Origin: G965240365 sp965240365
Lineage (GTDB): Bacteria > Pseudomonadota > Gammaproteobacteria > Eutrophobiales > Eutrophobiaceae
NCBI GenBank assembly: GCA_965240365.1
Contig: OZ251218.1
Span: 3,596,001-3,660,000, forward strand
Length of the DNA: 64,000 nucleotides
Direction: 5' to 3'
The notes beneath the pieces were generated by a model, which did not search any database, was not told the origin of the DNA, and worked only from the letters and a program-made list of their open reading frames with translations. Every line of letters begins with the position of its first letter. Position 1 is the first letter of the stretch. The position numbers were made by a program, and so were the translations under genes. This document shows positions 44,871-54,339 of this stretch, in pieces.

Positions 44871-47120
44871 TTATGAACCTCCGCCGTCCATATCCTCCTT
44901 TTCGGCAATCTTCTGCAAGGCAATATAGTCCGTTTTTCCATTTCCCAGCACCGGTATCCGGTCGATAGGCATAATGGCATGAGGAATGGCCAGTTCGGTC
45001 ATATTGGTTTTACGCGCCGTGTCCCGCAAGGCCCGGCGGGCGGGCGCCTTGTGTTCGGTAAGCAGGATGATCTTTTCTCCCTTGCGTTCATCAGGAACCG
45101 CAACGGCGGCCTGACCAATATCGGGCCAGGTCAACATGGCCAGTTCTTCAACCAGCGCCAGTGACACCATTTCGCCGCCGATCTTGGCGAAACGTCTGGC
45201 GCGGCCCAGGATCGTTATAAAACCCGCTTCGTCAATATCCACAATATCGCCGGTGTCATACCAGCCCGGCCCGCGCTCGGTGGCGGGGGGCTGTATCCGG
45301 CCCGGCTTGTCATGCAACAGATAACCCCGCATCACATTAGGCCCTCGCACCACCAGCCGGCCGCCCTGTTCAATACCCGCGACCGGTTCAAGGTAAGATT
45401 CCAGCGCCGGCAGGATGCGCCCGACCGTGCCCGGTTTATGATACATCGGGCTATTGACCGAGATAACCGGGCTGGCCTCCGTGACGCCATAGCCCTGCAA
45501 AACATGCCGGCCGAACTTGTCCATATAGAGCCGCGCCGTGTCCTCATGCAGTTTTTCCGCCCCGGCCACGATGTATTTTAATGAATGAAAGTCAAACGGA
45601 TGGGCATAGCGCGCATAACCCTTGAGAAAGGTATTGGTTCCGAACAGGATGGTGGCCTGAAGTTCATAGATGAGTTCCGGGATGATGCGGTAATGCAGCG
45701 GAGTCGGGTATAAAAACGTCTTGCCGCCGGCAAACAACGGCATCAACAAACCCGCGTTCAGGCCGAAGGAATGGAATAACGGCAGGCAGCAAAACACGGT
45801 GTCCGCGCGGTTAAAACTGATATGGCAACGCACCTGCGCATAATTGGCCAGCAGATTACGATGGGACAGCGCGACCCCCTTCGGATGGCCTTCCGAGCCG
45901 GAGGTAAACAGGATAACGGCGGCGCCGTCAGGATCGATATCAACCCCTTGCCGCCGATAATGCCAGGCCGGAAACTTGCTCCTTAACAGGGCCATGAGCT
46001 TCTGCGCAAGGCGGATATCCTTCCTGAAATCCTCAAGATAGCGGACGCTGTAGTCCCGCGCCAGTTCAGCGGCCAGCGTTTCAAGCCCGGCATTGGCGAT
46101 AAAGCGGCGCGAGGTATAAATCACCTTTATCCGGGCGGCCGTGAGCGCGCGCCGGATCGCCTGGGCGCCCGCGGTAAAATTTAAAATCGCCGGCACCCGG
46201 CCGATCAACTGCAACGCAAAAAACACAACGGGCAGCGCATTGACATTGGGCAGCATGACGCCGATATATTCGCCCGCGCCGGTTTGTTTTTTGATCAGAT
46301 CGCCGAGCAGGATACTGCGCAGGATCAAATCCCTGTAGCTCAGCCTGTCGCGGTTAAAGTCCATAACAGGGGCATGCCCGCCGCCGAAGCGGCCGGCCGC
46401 GGCCAGCAGGGCCGAATAAAGGGTTTGGCGCTGATCAAAGCTGCTGTAAACCATCCGGTACATCAGCGCCTGTAACTGCCCGGCGGCGGCCTGACGGCGT
46501 TTATGTCCGGGCAACTCCGGCGGCAGGCTGATCTTCTCCGGTGGCAGCACCTTGACCGTGATCTTCGGAAACCAGCGGATATGACCCGTGCCGCGCATAT
46601 AAGAAAAGGGACTGAATTGCGCCCCTTCAAAGACAACCGGCAGGATCGAGGCCCCGCTTTTATTGGCGATCAAACCTGGCCCCTCGTAGATCTTCATCAG
46701 GCTCCCCGTGGTGGTAATCCGGCCCTCCGGGAAGATCACGGCCTTTTTGTCCTGTTTGATATATTTAATCATGGACTTGATCGCCAGCGGATTGGTCGCG
46801 TTCATCTCAAACAACGCCACGAAATGCAAAAGGGGCCTGAACAGTCGGCGCGAGGCGATTTCATCGTTGATGGCAAAGGTGGGGGTCTCCGGCAGCCAGG
46901 CATAGAGCAACACGCCATCCAGCAACGAAGTATGGTTGGCGACAATCAACACCCGCCGGCCGGCCTTATGGTAATTCTCCATGCCACTCACCTCCACCCG
47001 GTACAGCAAGCGCAACAACCCGCGCAGCAAAAACTTCACCAGACCCATCATAAACGGTATTTTACGCGCATAACGACCAGGATAGGAAGCGTTGTGAAAA
47101 GGCGGGAATGGCGTTTCCAT
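44871..47120 (-). CDS. aas: Aas-like fused lysophospholipid acyltransferase / acyl-ACP synthetase
   Basis: 749 aa. The N-terminal PlsC-like domain has the H-x4-D motif NHTSLLDG and VIFPEGRITTTGSLMKIYEG. The C-terminal adenylating domain has AVILFTSGSEGHPKGVALSH, GYGVTEASPVISVN and GWYDTGDIVDIDEAGFI. This two-domain layout matches Aas, which re-acylates lyso-PE. It lacks the additional LplT-type permease domain seen in some fusions. Start codon uncertain: 47120 or the ATG pair at about 47051, both without a clear ribosome site. Confidence 0.87.
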   Translation of the reverse strand: METPFPPFHNASYPGRYARKIPFMMGLVKFLLRGLLRLLYRVEVSGMENYHKAGRRVLIVANHTSLLDGVLLYAWLPETPTFAINDEIASRRLFRPLLHFVALFEMNATNPLAIKSMIKYIKQDKKAVIFPEGRITTTGSLMKIYEGPGLIANKSGASILPVVFEGAQFSPFSYMRGTGHIRWFPKITVKVLPPEKISLPPELPGHKRRQAAAGQLQALMYRMVYSSFDQRQTLYSALLAAAGRFGGGHAPVMDFNRDRLSYRDLILRSILLGDLIKKQTGAGEYIGVMLPNVNALPVVFFALQLIGRVPAILNFTAGAQAIRRALTAARIKVIYTSRRFIANAGLETLAAELARDYSVRYLEDFRKDIRLAQKLMALLRSKFPAWHYRRQGVDIDPDGAAVILFTSGSEGHPKGVALSHRNLLANYAQVRCHISFNRADTVFCCLPLFHSFGLNAGLLMPLFAGGKTFLYPTPLHYRIIPELIYELQATILFGTNTFLKGYARYAHPFDFHSLKYIVAGAEKLHEDTARLYMDKFGRHVLQGYGVTEASPVISVNSPMYHKPGTVGRILPALESYLEPVAGIEQGGRLVVRGPNVMRGYLLHDKPGRIQPPATERGPGWYDTGDIVDIDEAGFITILGRARRFAKIGGEMVSLALVEELAMLTWPDIGQAAVAVPDERKGEKIILLTEHKAPARRALRDTARKTNMTELAIPHAIMPIDRIPVLGNGKTDYIALQKIAEKEDMDGGGS

Positions 47121-47162
47121 GTGGCAATAGCGAAATGCATTAACGAAATGTATCTATCGCCC

Positions 47163-47235
47163 CGCCGTCATTCCGGCGAAAGCCGGAATCCAGTGGTTTA
47201 TCTAATCCATTCCCGTTTATACGGGAATGACAGCA
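47163..47235. repeat. Dispersed palindromic repeats
   Basis: CGTCATTCCGGCGAAAGCCG and the closing GGAATCC are followed by CATTCCCGTTTATACGGGAATG, the common two-hairpin pair. It lies between the aas gene and the five-hairpin element. Confidence 0.85.
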
Positions 47236-47301
47236 TTCCGGCGCATTACCGGGTTTAATAATTCAAACTATTACTATGCTGGCTCAGATTCTTCAATATG
47301 T

Positions 47302-47450
47302 GGAAACTCTGATTTAATCAGAGTTTCCTGCGGTACAGGGACGTACCGCCAAAATCAATGACGTAAGTCATTGATTTTGAAGCAAGGTGGAAATCGCATT
47401 TTCACCTTGCGTGCTCTGATAAGTCCAGGATGGATTTATTCAGAGCTTTC
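47302..47450. repeat. Five-hairpin dispersed element, copy 3 (149 bp)
   Basis: Nearly identical to copy 1: stems 1-5 are intact, with loop changes (central T in stem 1, GACGTAAG in the stem 3 loop). AAGTCCA replaces AAATCCA in the inner stem 5. It ends 16 bases before a small coiled-coil gene. Confidence 0.9.
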
Positions 47451-47466
47451 ATATGGAACCGATCTC

Positions 47467-47751
47467 ATGGCAATGAGCAATAAAGAACTCTATGACGCCC
47501 TCATTGAGGCCAATGTTTCCGATCAAAAGGCCACGGCAGCGGCCGAATCCCTGGTCTCCGGCAAAGAAGACACGGCCGGTCTCAAGGCCCGGCTGGCCTC
47601 CGCCGAAGAATCCCGGAATTCCAGTAAAAAGGATGTAGCCAACATCAAGCAGGACATTTCCGACATCAAAGTGGACATTGCCGACCTCAAGGCCCGCCTG
47701 ACGCTTGTCGAGAAACTCCAGTGGGCGGTATTGATCGGCGTTATCGGCTAA
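47467..47751 (+). CDS. Small coiled-coil protein (DUF1640-like)
   Basis: 94 aa from the ATG at 47467; an ATG two codons on is also possible. An N-terminal helical segment (NKELYDALIEANVSDQKATA) resembles that of the protein at 26540. A heptad-rich coil (DVANIKQDISDIKVDIADLK) and a short hydrophobic end (LQWAVLIGVIG) follow. Function unknown. The plan of short head, coil and C-terminal hydrophobic segment is shared with the proteins at 14852 and 26540. Confidence 0.7.
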   Translation: MAMSNKELYDALIEANVSDQKATAAAESLVSGKEDTAGLKARLASAEESRNSSKKDVANIKQDISDIKVDIADLKARLTLVEKLQWAVLIGVIG

Positions 47752-48047
47752 TAACAAAGCCGGGAACCCGTTATTCCGCCTGCCTGCTTATAACAGACCG
47801 AAATAAACAGAGCGACAGAAACGCCATTTCCCCGCCTTTACCCGGCCAGAGCAAAATAATTACAATTTATCGCAAATTTATTGTTGTCATCGCGTAATAA
47901 TATTGTCACAATCGCCAAATTGCTAAAAGCAGGGGAAAAATGAACGCGGCGCTTGCCAAACGCATGAATTCTACTATTATAGCGACATCATCGTCCGTTC
48001 AGATGATTTGTTCACAAACTACTATTTAACAGTGAGGTAACAGAGAG

Positions 48048-49319
48048 ATGAAATCCCGATTTATTAACAACACGGTATGCTGCATCGCGGTAACGGCCCT
48101 GTTGGGGCTGGGCGCGGCAGGCGCGGCCCGGGCCGATGGCCATACGGTCGAAGAACTCAGGCAGCAATTGCGCATGATCACCGAAAGATTGCAGGAACTG
48201 GAGGCCAAGCAGGCCAGGACCGAAAAGATGGTCGATGACACCCGCGACCGGGCCATCCTGTCCACCGGCAAAAGCCCGGGCAGTTTCCTGATTCCGGGGA
48301 CAAACACGGAATTCAGCATCAGCGGCTATGCCAAGGCCGACTTTATTTATGACTTGAAGCAGAAAGGCGGCGCTACTACCAGTGCCTCGGGACTGAATAC
48401 GGATCCCGGTGATGAACAGGGCCACTTCCTTGCTCATGCCAAGCAGTCCCGCCTCAAGATCAGCACCTCCACACCCACCGTGCTCGGCGACCTGAAGGCT
48501 GTCATTGAGACGGACTTCTTTGGTACTGGCGGCAATCAAAATCAAAGCAATAGTTATGGATTAAGGCTCAGAAATGCTTATGCCCAGATCGGCGGCCTGC
48601 TGGCAGGGCAATACTGGACCAACTTTGGCACGCTCGCGGCCTATCCCAGCCTCGTTGATTTTAACCTTCCAAGCGGTAGCACCTTTAACCGTCAGGCCCA
48701 GGTGCGCTGGACCCATAGTATTGACGATAAACTGAGTTTTGCCGTTTCACTGGAGAACGCGGAAGGCCCGAGTGGCCGTGGCTTTATTGACCGTTTGCCT
48801 GATGGCGTAGTGGCGCTGGAGTACAATGACGATTGGGGTCAGTTCAGGATGTCTGCCCTGGGCCGACAGTTGACCAGCCCGGATGACAAGGCTGATGAAA
48901 TTGCCTATGGCATCAATGTCAGCGGTACTTATGCCATTTGGCCCGGCGGTAATATTCTCGGCAGCTTTACCTATGGCGATGGTATCGGCCGCTACCTTCT
49001 TGACGGTGCGGGTGAAGACGCTATCTACATGAACGGCAAGCTGGAAACCAAAAAGACTTATGGCATGTTCGCAGGAGTCAATCACAAGTTCACCGATACG
49101 GTCATGGGTCAGGTCGTTGTAGGCCGTCAACATATCTCCGATGCCCGCCGCCTTATGGCTGCCTTCAAAAGGGTGAATACGGTACATACCTCGGTATTCT
49201 GGTCGCCGCTCAGCCGCTTGACCATCGGCGGGGAGGTTGTTTACTATGACAAGGAAGTGCCAAGCGGTAACAAGATCGAGAACATCCGCCTGCAAACCTC
49301 GGTTCAGGTGCATTTCTGA
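48048..49319 (+). CDS. DcaP-like outer-membrane porin
   Basis: 423 aa. Signal peptide ending GAAGAARADG, then a periplasmic coiled coil (VEELRQQLRMITERLQELEA) typical of DcaP-type trimeric porins. The barrel starts near TEFSISGYAKADFIYDL and ends LQTSVQVHF with a terminal phenylalanine. Such porins pass small anionic compounds. An AGTGAGGTAACAGAGAG stretch precedes the ATG. The 296-bp upstream gap is AT-rich and likely contains its promoter. Confidence 0.84.
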   Translation: MKSRFINNTVCCIAVTALLGLGAAGAARADGHTVEELRQQLRMITERLQELEAKQARTEKMVDDTRDRAILSTGKSPGSFLIPGTNTEFSISGYAKADFIYDLKQKGGATTSASGLNTDPGDEQGHFLAHAKQSRLKISTSTPTVLGDLKAVIETDFFGTGGNQNQSNSYGLRLRNAYAQIGGLLAGQYWTNFGTLAAYPSLVDFNLPSGSTFNRQAQVRWTHSIDDKLSFAVSLENAEGPSGRGFIDRLPDGVVALEYNDDWGQFRMSALGRQLTSPDDKADEIAYGINVSGTYAIWPGGNILGSFTYGDGIGRYLLDGAGEDAIYMNGKLETKKTYGMFAGVNHKFTDTVMGQVVVGRQHISDARRLMAAFKRVNTVHTSVFWSPLSRLTIGGEVVYYDKEVPSGNKIENIRLQTSVQVHF

Positions 49320-49462
49320 GCTTTCAGGCAAAGAACATGGGTAAAGGCACGGGGCCGAACAGCGGCCCTTGTGCCCAAACCCGGAGCAGTTAAAACGGGC
49401 AGTCCGGTTTTCCTTAGTGAGTCATGGTGTGAATTGGCCGGGCTGTCCGTTCTTCCAACCGA

Positions 49463-49680
49463 AGCAAGCCAAGCGGCAACAAGATTAGGAATATCCGCCT
49501 GAAAACTCCGATTCAGGCGAAAAAATTACGGGCAAAGGCGCGCCCGGGGTTGAAATACCAGCCCTCGCGTTCGAACCCGGAACAGTTAAAACGGGCAGTC
49601 CGGCTTTTGTATAAACAGGGTGGTTCCTGTTATACGGGTTAAGGTTGGTGCATGGCAACCGGACTGCCCGTCCTTCCTTT
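49463..49680 (+). pseudogene. Decayed tandem duplicate of the porin 3' end and trailer
   Basis: From AAGCGGCAACAAGATTAGGA through CATCCGCCTG-like and TTCAGGCGAAAA, this stretch is a mutated copy of the last codons of the porin gene and its trailer. Both copies then carry GAACCCGGA-like sequence and GTTAAAACGGGCAGTCCGG (about 49388 and 49585). The copies are offset by about 210 bp. The second can pair ACGGGCAGTCCGG with CCGGACTGCCCGT (about 49660-49672), a long hairpin that may end transcription. The rest of 49320-49824 holds one palindromic unit near 49720. Confidence 0.7.
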
Positions 49681-49824
49681 CGCTTTTCCGGTCCACTCCT
49701 TCGTTATTGCGATCGCTTGCCTGCTTGCAGCAGGCAGGCACAAGCAGAAATGACATTAAGCGTATCTTATTATTTTTTCTTGGATAAAATGGGTAATTCA
49801 AGGCAACCAATAAGGGAAACCGGC

Positions 49825-50010
49825 ATGAGTGAAGACAAGAAAGAAATCGAACAGCAACTCTATCACGATAAAGTTCAGGCTGAAATTAATCATCTCCTGG
49901 CCCAAACTGCAAAAGTAAATAAAGAAACAAAATGGTATGAAATCGTCATTATCGTCTCGGCGACCCTCGCTGTCGTGGCAATCGTAAAATTTCTTTATAG
50001 TGCAAATTGA
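49825..50010 (+). CDS. Small single-pass membrane protein, paralogue 1
   Basis: 61 aa: a charged helix (EIEQQLYHDKVQAEINHLLA) and one C-terminal membrane helix (EIVIIVSATLAVVAIVKFLY). Start chosen after GGGAAACCGGC. A close paralogue lies at 50144-50362; its head and membrane segment are nearly the same. I do not recognise a named family. Confidence 0.72.
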   Translation: MSEDKKEIEQQLYHDKVQAEINHLLAQTAKVNKETKWYEIVIIVSATLAVVAIVKFLYSAN

Positions 50011-50143
50011 CTGACCGGTCATTCCGGCTGACATGGGCCTGTCTGGGTCAGGCAGGCACAGGCAGGAATGAGATCAAGTGTGTCATTTACTGTTTTTCTT
50101 TATAATATGCGTAATTTTAAAGAAAACTTATGAGGAAACTGGC

Positions 50144-50362
50144 ATGAGCAAAGACGAGAAAGAAACTGAGCAGCAACTCTATCATGATAAGGTTCAGGCT
50201 GAAATCAACAACCTTCTGGCACAAACCGCAAGGGCAAATATCGAAACGGATAAAATGAGAGCTGAGACGGTAAAAGTTTATAAGGAGATAAAGTGGTATG
50301 AAATTGTCATTATCGTCTCGGCGACCCTCGCTGTCGTGGCAATTGTAAAACTGTTTTTATAG
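50144..50362 (+). CDS. Small single-pass membrane protein, paralogue 2
   Basis: 72 aa, paralogue of the gene at 49825. It shares QQLYHDKVQAEIN, LLAQTA and WYEIVIIVSATLAVVAIVK. It has about 11 extra residues in the middle (ETDKMRAETVK) that lengthen the helix before the membrane segment. Upstream sequence is also similar (TATAATATGCGTAATTTT versus GGATAAAATGGGTAATTC), so the duplication probably included the promoter. Confidence 0.72.
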   Translation: MSKDEKETEQQLYHDKVQAEINNLLAQTARANIETDKMRAETVKVYKEIKWYEIVIIVSATLAVVAIVKLFL

Positions 50363-50467
50363 TTCCAATTCGCCGGCCCGTCATTCCGTCCTGCCTGCTG
50401 TAGGCAGGTCTAGCGGGTAATGACAATTAAATGCGTTATCTCGGCCCCGTGCTGCAAGCAGAGCGCC

Positions 50468-50479
50468 GGGGGGGGGGGG
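50468..50479. repeat. Run of 12 G
   Basis: A homopolymer of 12 G in the gap 50363-50958, next to a GGATTCCGGCTTTCG hairpin carrying a palindromic unit (about 50510-50551). Its length may vary or be misread. Confidence 0.8.
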
Positions 50480-50578
50480 CTATCCAACATCCTGGCAATA
50501 CTCCCCTGGATTCCGGCTTTCGCCTGCCTGCAGCAGGCAGGCCGGAATGACGAAGGGGCGTTGTTGGTCTTTTCTTAA

Positions 50579-50724
50579 GGAAGCCCTGATGGAATCAGAG
50601 CTTCCTGCGGTACAGGGATGCGCCGCCCCATAATCTAATAATTTGGCAATGACGTAAGTCATTGATTTTGAAGCCCTGCCTGTAGCAGGCAGGGAAATCC
50701 AGGATGGATTTATTCAGAGCTTCC
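50579..50724. repeat. Five-hairpin dispersed element, copy 4 (degenerate)
   Basis: Stem 1 reads GGAAGC.../...GCTTCC where other copies have GGAAAC/GTTTCC, a paired change. Stem 2 is damaged; stem 3 keeps TCATTGATTTT. Stem 4 is missing and CCTGCCTGTAGCAGGCAGG stands in its place. The right end (AAATCCAGGATGGATTT, CAGAGCTTCCTTAA) is intact. Confidence 0.85.
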
Positions 50725-50958
50725 TTAATTACTTACTGTCCTGCTATTCTGGCCTGCCTGCTACAGGCAAGGCATAAGTGGGAATGGCAATTCAATGAGT
50801 CATCCCGGTCCGTGTCCCGGTGATAGGTCCCGTCACCGGGAATCGGCCGGCAGCTCCATTTAAACCCCATTCCCGCGCACGCCGGATTGTTATTATTGCC
50901 GGAATTGTTATACAGTGCCAGCTTGTGCGGATCATTAATCAGCAATCCGGAAAACTTA

Positions 50959-52200
50959 ATGAATGCTCAGTTATCTTCTTTAACCAATGAGGCGAATCTG
51001 GGTGAAGTCGACGCCCAGTTTCAACTCGCTGAACTTTATGAGGGCGGCGTCGGTGTGACGCAGGATAAAGCCCAGGCGGCCTATTGGTATTTGAAGGCGG
51101 CCGAGCAAAACTCGGGCAAGGCGCAGGCCCGCCTCGGGCAGATGTATCTGCACGGCAAGGGCGTGCCCCAGGATTACGCGCAGGCCATCATCTGGCTGGA
51201 AAAATCGGCCGGGCAAGGCGAGAGCGAGGCCCAGGCCGGCCTCGCCTGGTGCTATCAAAACGGCCTGGGCGTGGAAAAGGATTACAAACTGGCCTTTGAC
51301 TGGTATTCAAAATCGGCCGGGCAGGGTCATGCCGGCGCGCGTTATAATCTGGCTTATATGTATGCCAAGGGGATTGGCGTCCAGCGCGACTATAGCGCGG
51401 CCTTCAACTGGTATCTGAAGGCGGCCAAACAGGGCTACAAGAAGGCGCAATTGAACGTGGGCCTGATGTTAGAGCGGGGCCAGGGCGCCGAGCGCAACCT
51501 CAAACAGTCGGTATATTGGTACCGCAAGGCCGCCAAGCAGGGGTATGCCGAGGCACAGTTTAATCTGGCGCTGATGTATGGCGAGGGTCTGGGCGCGCCG
51601 AAGGATGCTAAAAAAGCCTTTAAATGGCAGGAAATGGCCGCCAGGCAGGGTTATGCCCGGGCCCAGTTCAAGCTCGGGCTGTTCTACCTCGATGGCCTGG
51701 GCGTGACCCGGGATTATGCGGCGGCGGCCAGATATTTCCGGGCCGCGGCTCAGCAGTCTTATTTCCGGGCCAGCTATCAAATGGCCAAGCTCTATGACGC
51801 CGGCCTGGGCGTGCCGCCCTCCAAGAGCAATGCCGCCAAACACTACTTGCAGGCGGCCGAGGCGGGTTATGCCCGCGCCCAGTATCGGCTGGGGCGGCTC
51901 TATGCCGCCGGACGGGGGGTCAAGCAGGATGAGGTCAAGGCCTGTTTCTGGTTTGAATGCGCGGCCAGACAGGGCTATAACAAGGCCCAGTATGTGTTGG
52001 GGGTGCGCTATGCCCAGGGCCTGGGCGTCAACAAGGATTATCAACGCGCCTATGCCTGGCTGTCTCTGGCCAATCATGTGGACGATCCCCGCATCAGAGA
52101 GGCACTGGAACGCCTCGGCGCCAGACTCACCAGCCAGCAGATAACAAAAGCCAAGGCGCTGGCAGACGACCTTGGTCAGGTTGATCCTCAGCCTGCTTGA
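50959..52200 (+). CDS. Sel1-like repeat protein
   Basis: 413 aa from the ATG at 50959. About eleven Sel1-like repeats of ~36 residues, with units such as AQFQLAELYEGGVGVTQDKA and AQYRLGRLYAAGRGVKQDEV. These alpha-alpha hairpins form a curved scaffold for protein binding. No signal peptide is seen from this start, so it is probably cytoplasmic; an in-frame start at 50887 would add a short hydrophobic stretch. Another Sel1-type protein begins at 63802. Partner unknown. Confidence 0.9.
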   Translation: MNAQLSSLTNEANLGEVDAQFQLAELYEGGVGVTQDKAQAAYWYLKAAEQNSGKAQARLGQMYLHGKGVPQDYAQAIIWLEKSAGQGESEAQAGLAWCYQNGLGVEKDYKLAFDWYSKSAGQGHAGARYNLAYMYAKGIGVQRDYSAAFNWYLKAAKQGYKKAQLNVGLMLERGQGAERNLKQSVYWYRKAAKQGYAEAQFNLALMYGEGLGAPKDAKKAFKWQEMAARQGYARAQFKLGLFYLDGLGVTRDYAAAARYFRAAAQQSYFRASYQMAKLYDAGLGVPPSKSNAAKHYLQAAEAGYARAQYRLGRLYAAGRGVKQDEVKACFWFECAARQGYNKAQYVLGVRYAQGLGVNKDYQRAYAWLSLANHVDDPRIREALERLGARLTSQQITKAKALADDLGQVDPQPA

Positions 52201-52281
52201 GGGTTATTTGTGATTCCCGCCTGCCTGCGGCAGGCAGGGGGAATGACAATTCAACCCGCTACAGGCCAAAACCCCGATTCA

Positions 52282-54339
52282 TCAATAAAGATACCGAATA
52301 TTTATCCCGGCATAAAGGTTGAATTCGGGCGCGGGTTCGTAGTAGCGGCGGCCGAAGGCGTTGATTCGGACATTGCCCACGTATTCTTCATCAAAGAGAT
52401 TATTGATCCCCAGATAAGGCATGATCTCCATATCACCAAAGGTCCGCTTGTAACCGGTACGCAGATTGGCAACGCCATAGGCCCGGTTTTTCTCGGTGTT
52501 GGCGTTATCCACAAACATATCGCTGACGTATTGAAAATCAATGCCCGAGAAAAAGCCCGAGGGGTGTGTGTAACTCAGTTCGGTGTAGATATTATGCTTG
52601 GGCAGGCCAGGCAGTTCGTTATCCGAGCAATTTCCGGCGCGGCATTGGGACGCCGGAAAGCGGGCAAACTTAAAGTCACTGAACGTGTAAGACAGCAGCA
52701 TGTTAAAGCCGGCGGCCGGGCTGAATGAAACGGAACCCTCAATACCGTTGCGCGTGGTATCGGCGTTGTTAAAAAAAGTCCGCCCGCCGATATTGGATAT
52801 ATTGATGATTTCATCTTTAACGGCGATATGAAAAACGGCCAGTTCATAGTTAAGACGCGGGTTCGGCGCGCCCTTGACCCCCAGTTCATAATTCAGCGCC
52901 CGTTGCGCCTTGACGTTGGCAAAGCCGCCCGTGGCGACCCTGGCCAGTTCGGTGAAGGTCGGGGTTTCAAACATGCTGGAGATATTGGCATACACATTAA
53001 CGCCCGGATTAACGGCCCATAACAGGCCGCCCATCGGGCTCAGTTCTCCAAATTTGAGGCGGGTGGATTGATCGCCGTCCGAGCGGAATCGATCTTCCAC
53101 TTCCAGCACAACCCGGTCATAGCGCAGCCCCAGCGCCAGTTCAAGCTGGTCGCTCATGGCCCATTCGTTACGCAGATAAACCCCGGTGGCGTCGCCTTTT
53201 TCAAGCTGATTCAAGGCCAGGCGGCCCTTGCGCCCGTTATTGTTGGCCGAGCGCCGGCGATCGTCTTGCTGGGTGTCAATGTCAAAGCCGAGGGTCATGC
53301 GGTTTGGGCGGCCAAACAGGGTCGTTTCATGGTTGTATTGGGCGCCGCCGCCAAATTGAAAACGTGAAAATTCGACAAAACCGCTGCGCGCGATCGGCAA
53401 CAGGCCCTCATAGTTTCGATGCAGATAATAATTGCGCAGGATCAATTCGCCGTTGTCGCCGATCTGCCGGCGGTAGGCAATACCCAGTTTTTGCTGGTCA
53501 ATCGCTTCGCCGGAATCGCGCCGGACATTATTGACATAGGCCTGACGCCGATCCCGCTTTACGGCCGCCCGGTTCAGGCCGCCGGGGTCATCCGCCACGG
53601 GGGCGTCATAGGCCGTGAATACCGCGCTGAAGTCGGAACGCGCGTCAATGTCGTACACAAATTTGGAATTAAAGCGGGTGTTTTTTGTGCGGCTTTGCGA
53701 GCGATAGCCTTCTGTCTGGAATTTTGACACGTTGAAAAAATAACGCAGTTTATCCACTTGGCCGCCGGTCTTGATATTGCCGAGGCGGGTCTGATATTCG
53801 CCCAGGCTGAAATTGCCGGCGATATAGCGCTCGGCGTCCGGCTGATCACCCGTAAAAAAATTGACCACGCCGCCGGACGAACTGCCGTACAGCGAAGACG
53901 CGGGCCCGCGTATCACTTCAATGCGGTCAATCGAGTTCAGGTCAATATCCTCGATGCCGCCCTGTCCGTCAACGGTGGTCAGCGGGATGCCGTCCTGATA
54001 AAACCTGATGCCGCGGGTGCCGAAGTTGGCGCGCGCGCCAAAGCCGCGGATCGACATTTTCAGGCTTTGCGCGAAATTATAGCGGTTCTGCATAAACAGC
54101 CCCGGGATCCGCACCAGTGATTCGTCCAGCCCGATCATCTGCCGCCCGGAACCGATAGCTTCGCTGTCAACCAGGCTCACCGCGGCCGGCACGTTATAGA
54201 GCGGCTTGTCATCGCGGGTTGCGCTAACGGTGATCTCGTCCACCAAATTCGGCCCCGGCGGATCATTCTCGGCGGCGGATAACGGCGCGATCAACAGGTT
54301 AAACATAATTACCGGCAGTACAGCTAAATTGAGCTTCAT
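52282..54339 (-). CDS. TonB-dependent receptor
   Basis: 685 aa from the ATG at 54339, preceded by GGGGAA; a longer frame reaches 54657 through repeat DNA and is rejected. Signal peptide LAVLPVIMFNLLIAPLSAAE, TonB-box-like LVDEITVSATR, plug motifs YQDGIPLTTVDGQGG and IEVIRGPASSLYGSSSGG. The barrel ends AGINIRYLY, a tyrosine rather than the usual phenylalanine. Similar receptors take up ferric siderophores or other metal chelates; the substrate is not determined. No importer genes adjoin. Confidence 0.88.
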   Translation of the reverse strand: MKLNLAVLPVIMFNLLIAPLSAAENDPPGPNLVDEITVSATRDDKPLYNVPAAVSLVDSEAIGSGRQMIGLDESLVRIPGLFMQNRYNFAQSLKMSIRGFGARANFGTRGIRFYQDGIPLTTVDGQGGIEDIDLNSIDRIEVIRGPASSLYGSSSGGVVNFFTGDQPDAERYIAGNFSLGEYQTRLGNIKTGGQVDKLRYFFNVSKFQTEGYRSQSRTKNTRFNSKFVYDIDARSDFSAVFTAYDAPVADDPGGLNRAAVKRDRRQAYVNNVRRDSGEAIDQQKLGIAYRRQIGDNGELILRNYYLHRNYEGLLPIARSGFVEFSRFQFGGGAQYNHETTLFGRPNRMTLGFDIDTQQDDRRRSANNNGRKGRLALNQLEKGDATGVYLRNEWAMSDQLELALGLRYDRVVLEVEDRFRSDGDQSTRLKFGELSPMGGLLWAVNPGVNVYANISSMFETPTFTELARVATGGFANVKAQRALNYELGVKGAPNPRLNYELAVFHIAVKDEIINISNIGGRTFFNNADTTRNGIEGSVSFSPAAGFNMLLSYTFSDFKFARFPASQCRAGNCSDNELPGLPKHNIYTELSYTHPSGFFSGIDFQYVSDMFVDNANTEKNRAYGVANLRTGYKRTFGDMEIMPYLGINNLFDEEYVGNVRINAFGRRYYEPAPEFNLYAGINIRYLY

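Noticed and set aside
47878..47925. TTGTCAT...TTGTCAC as a possible Pho box before the porin gene
   Set aside because: The start-to-start spacing of 19 bp does not match the 11-bp (or 22-bp) period of Pho boxes.
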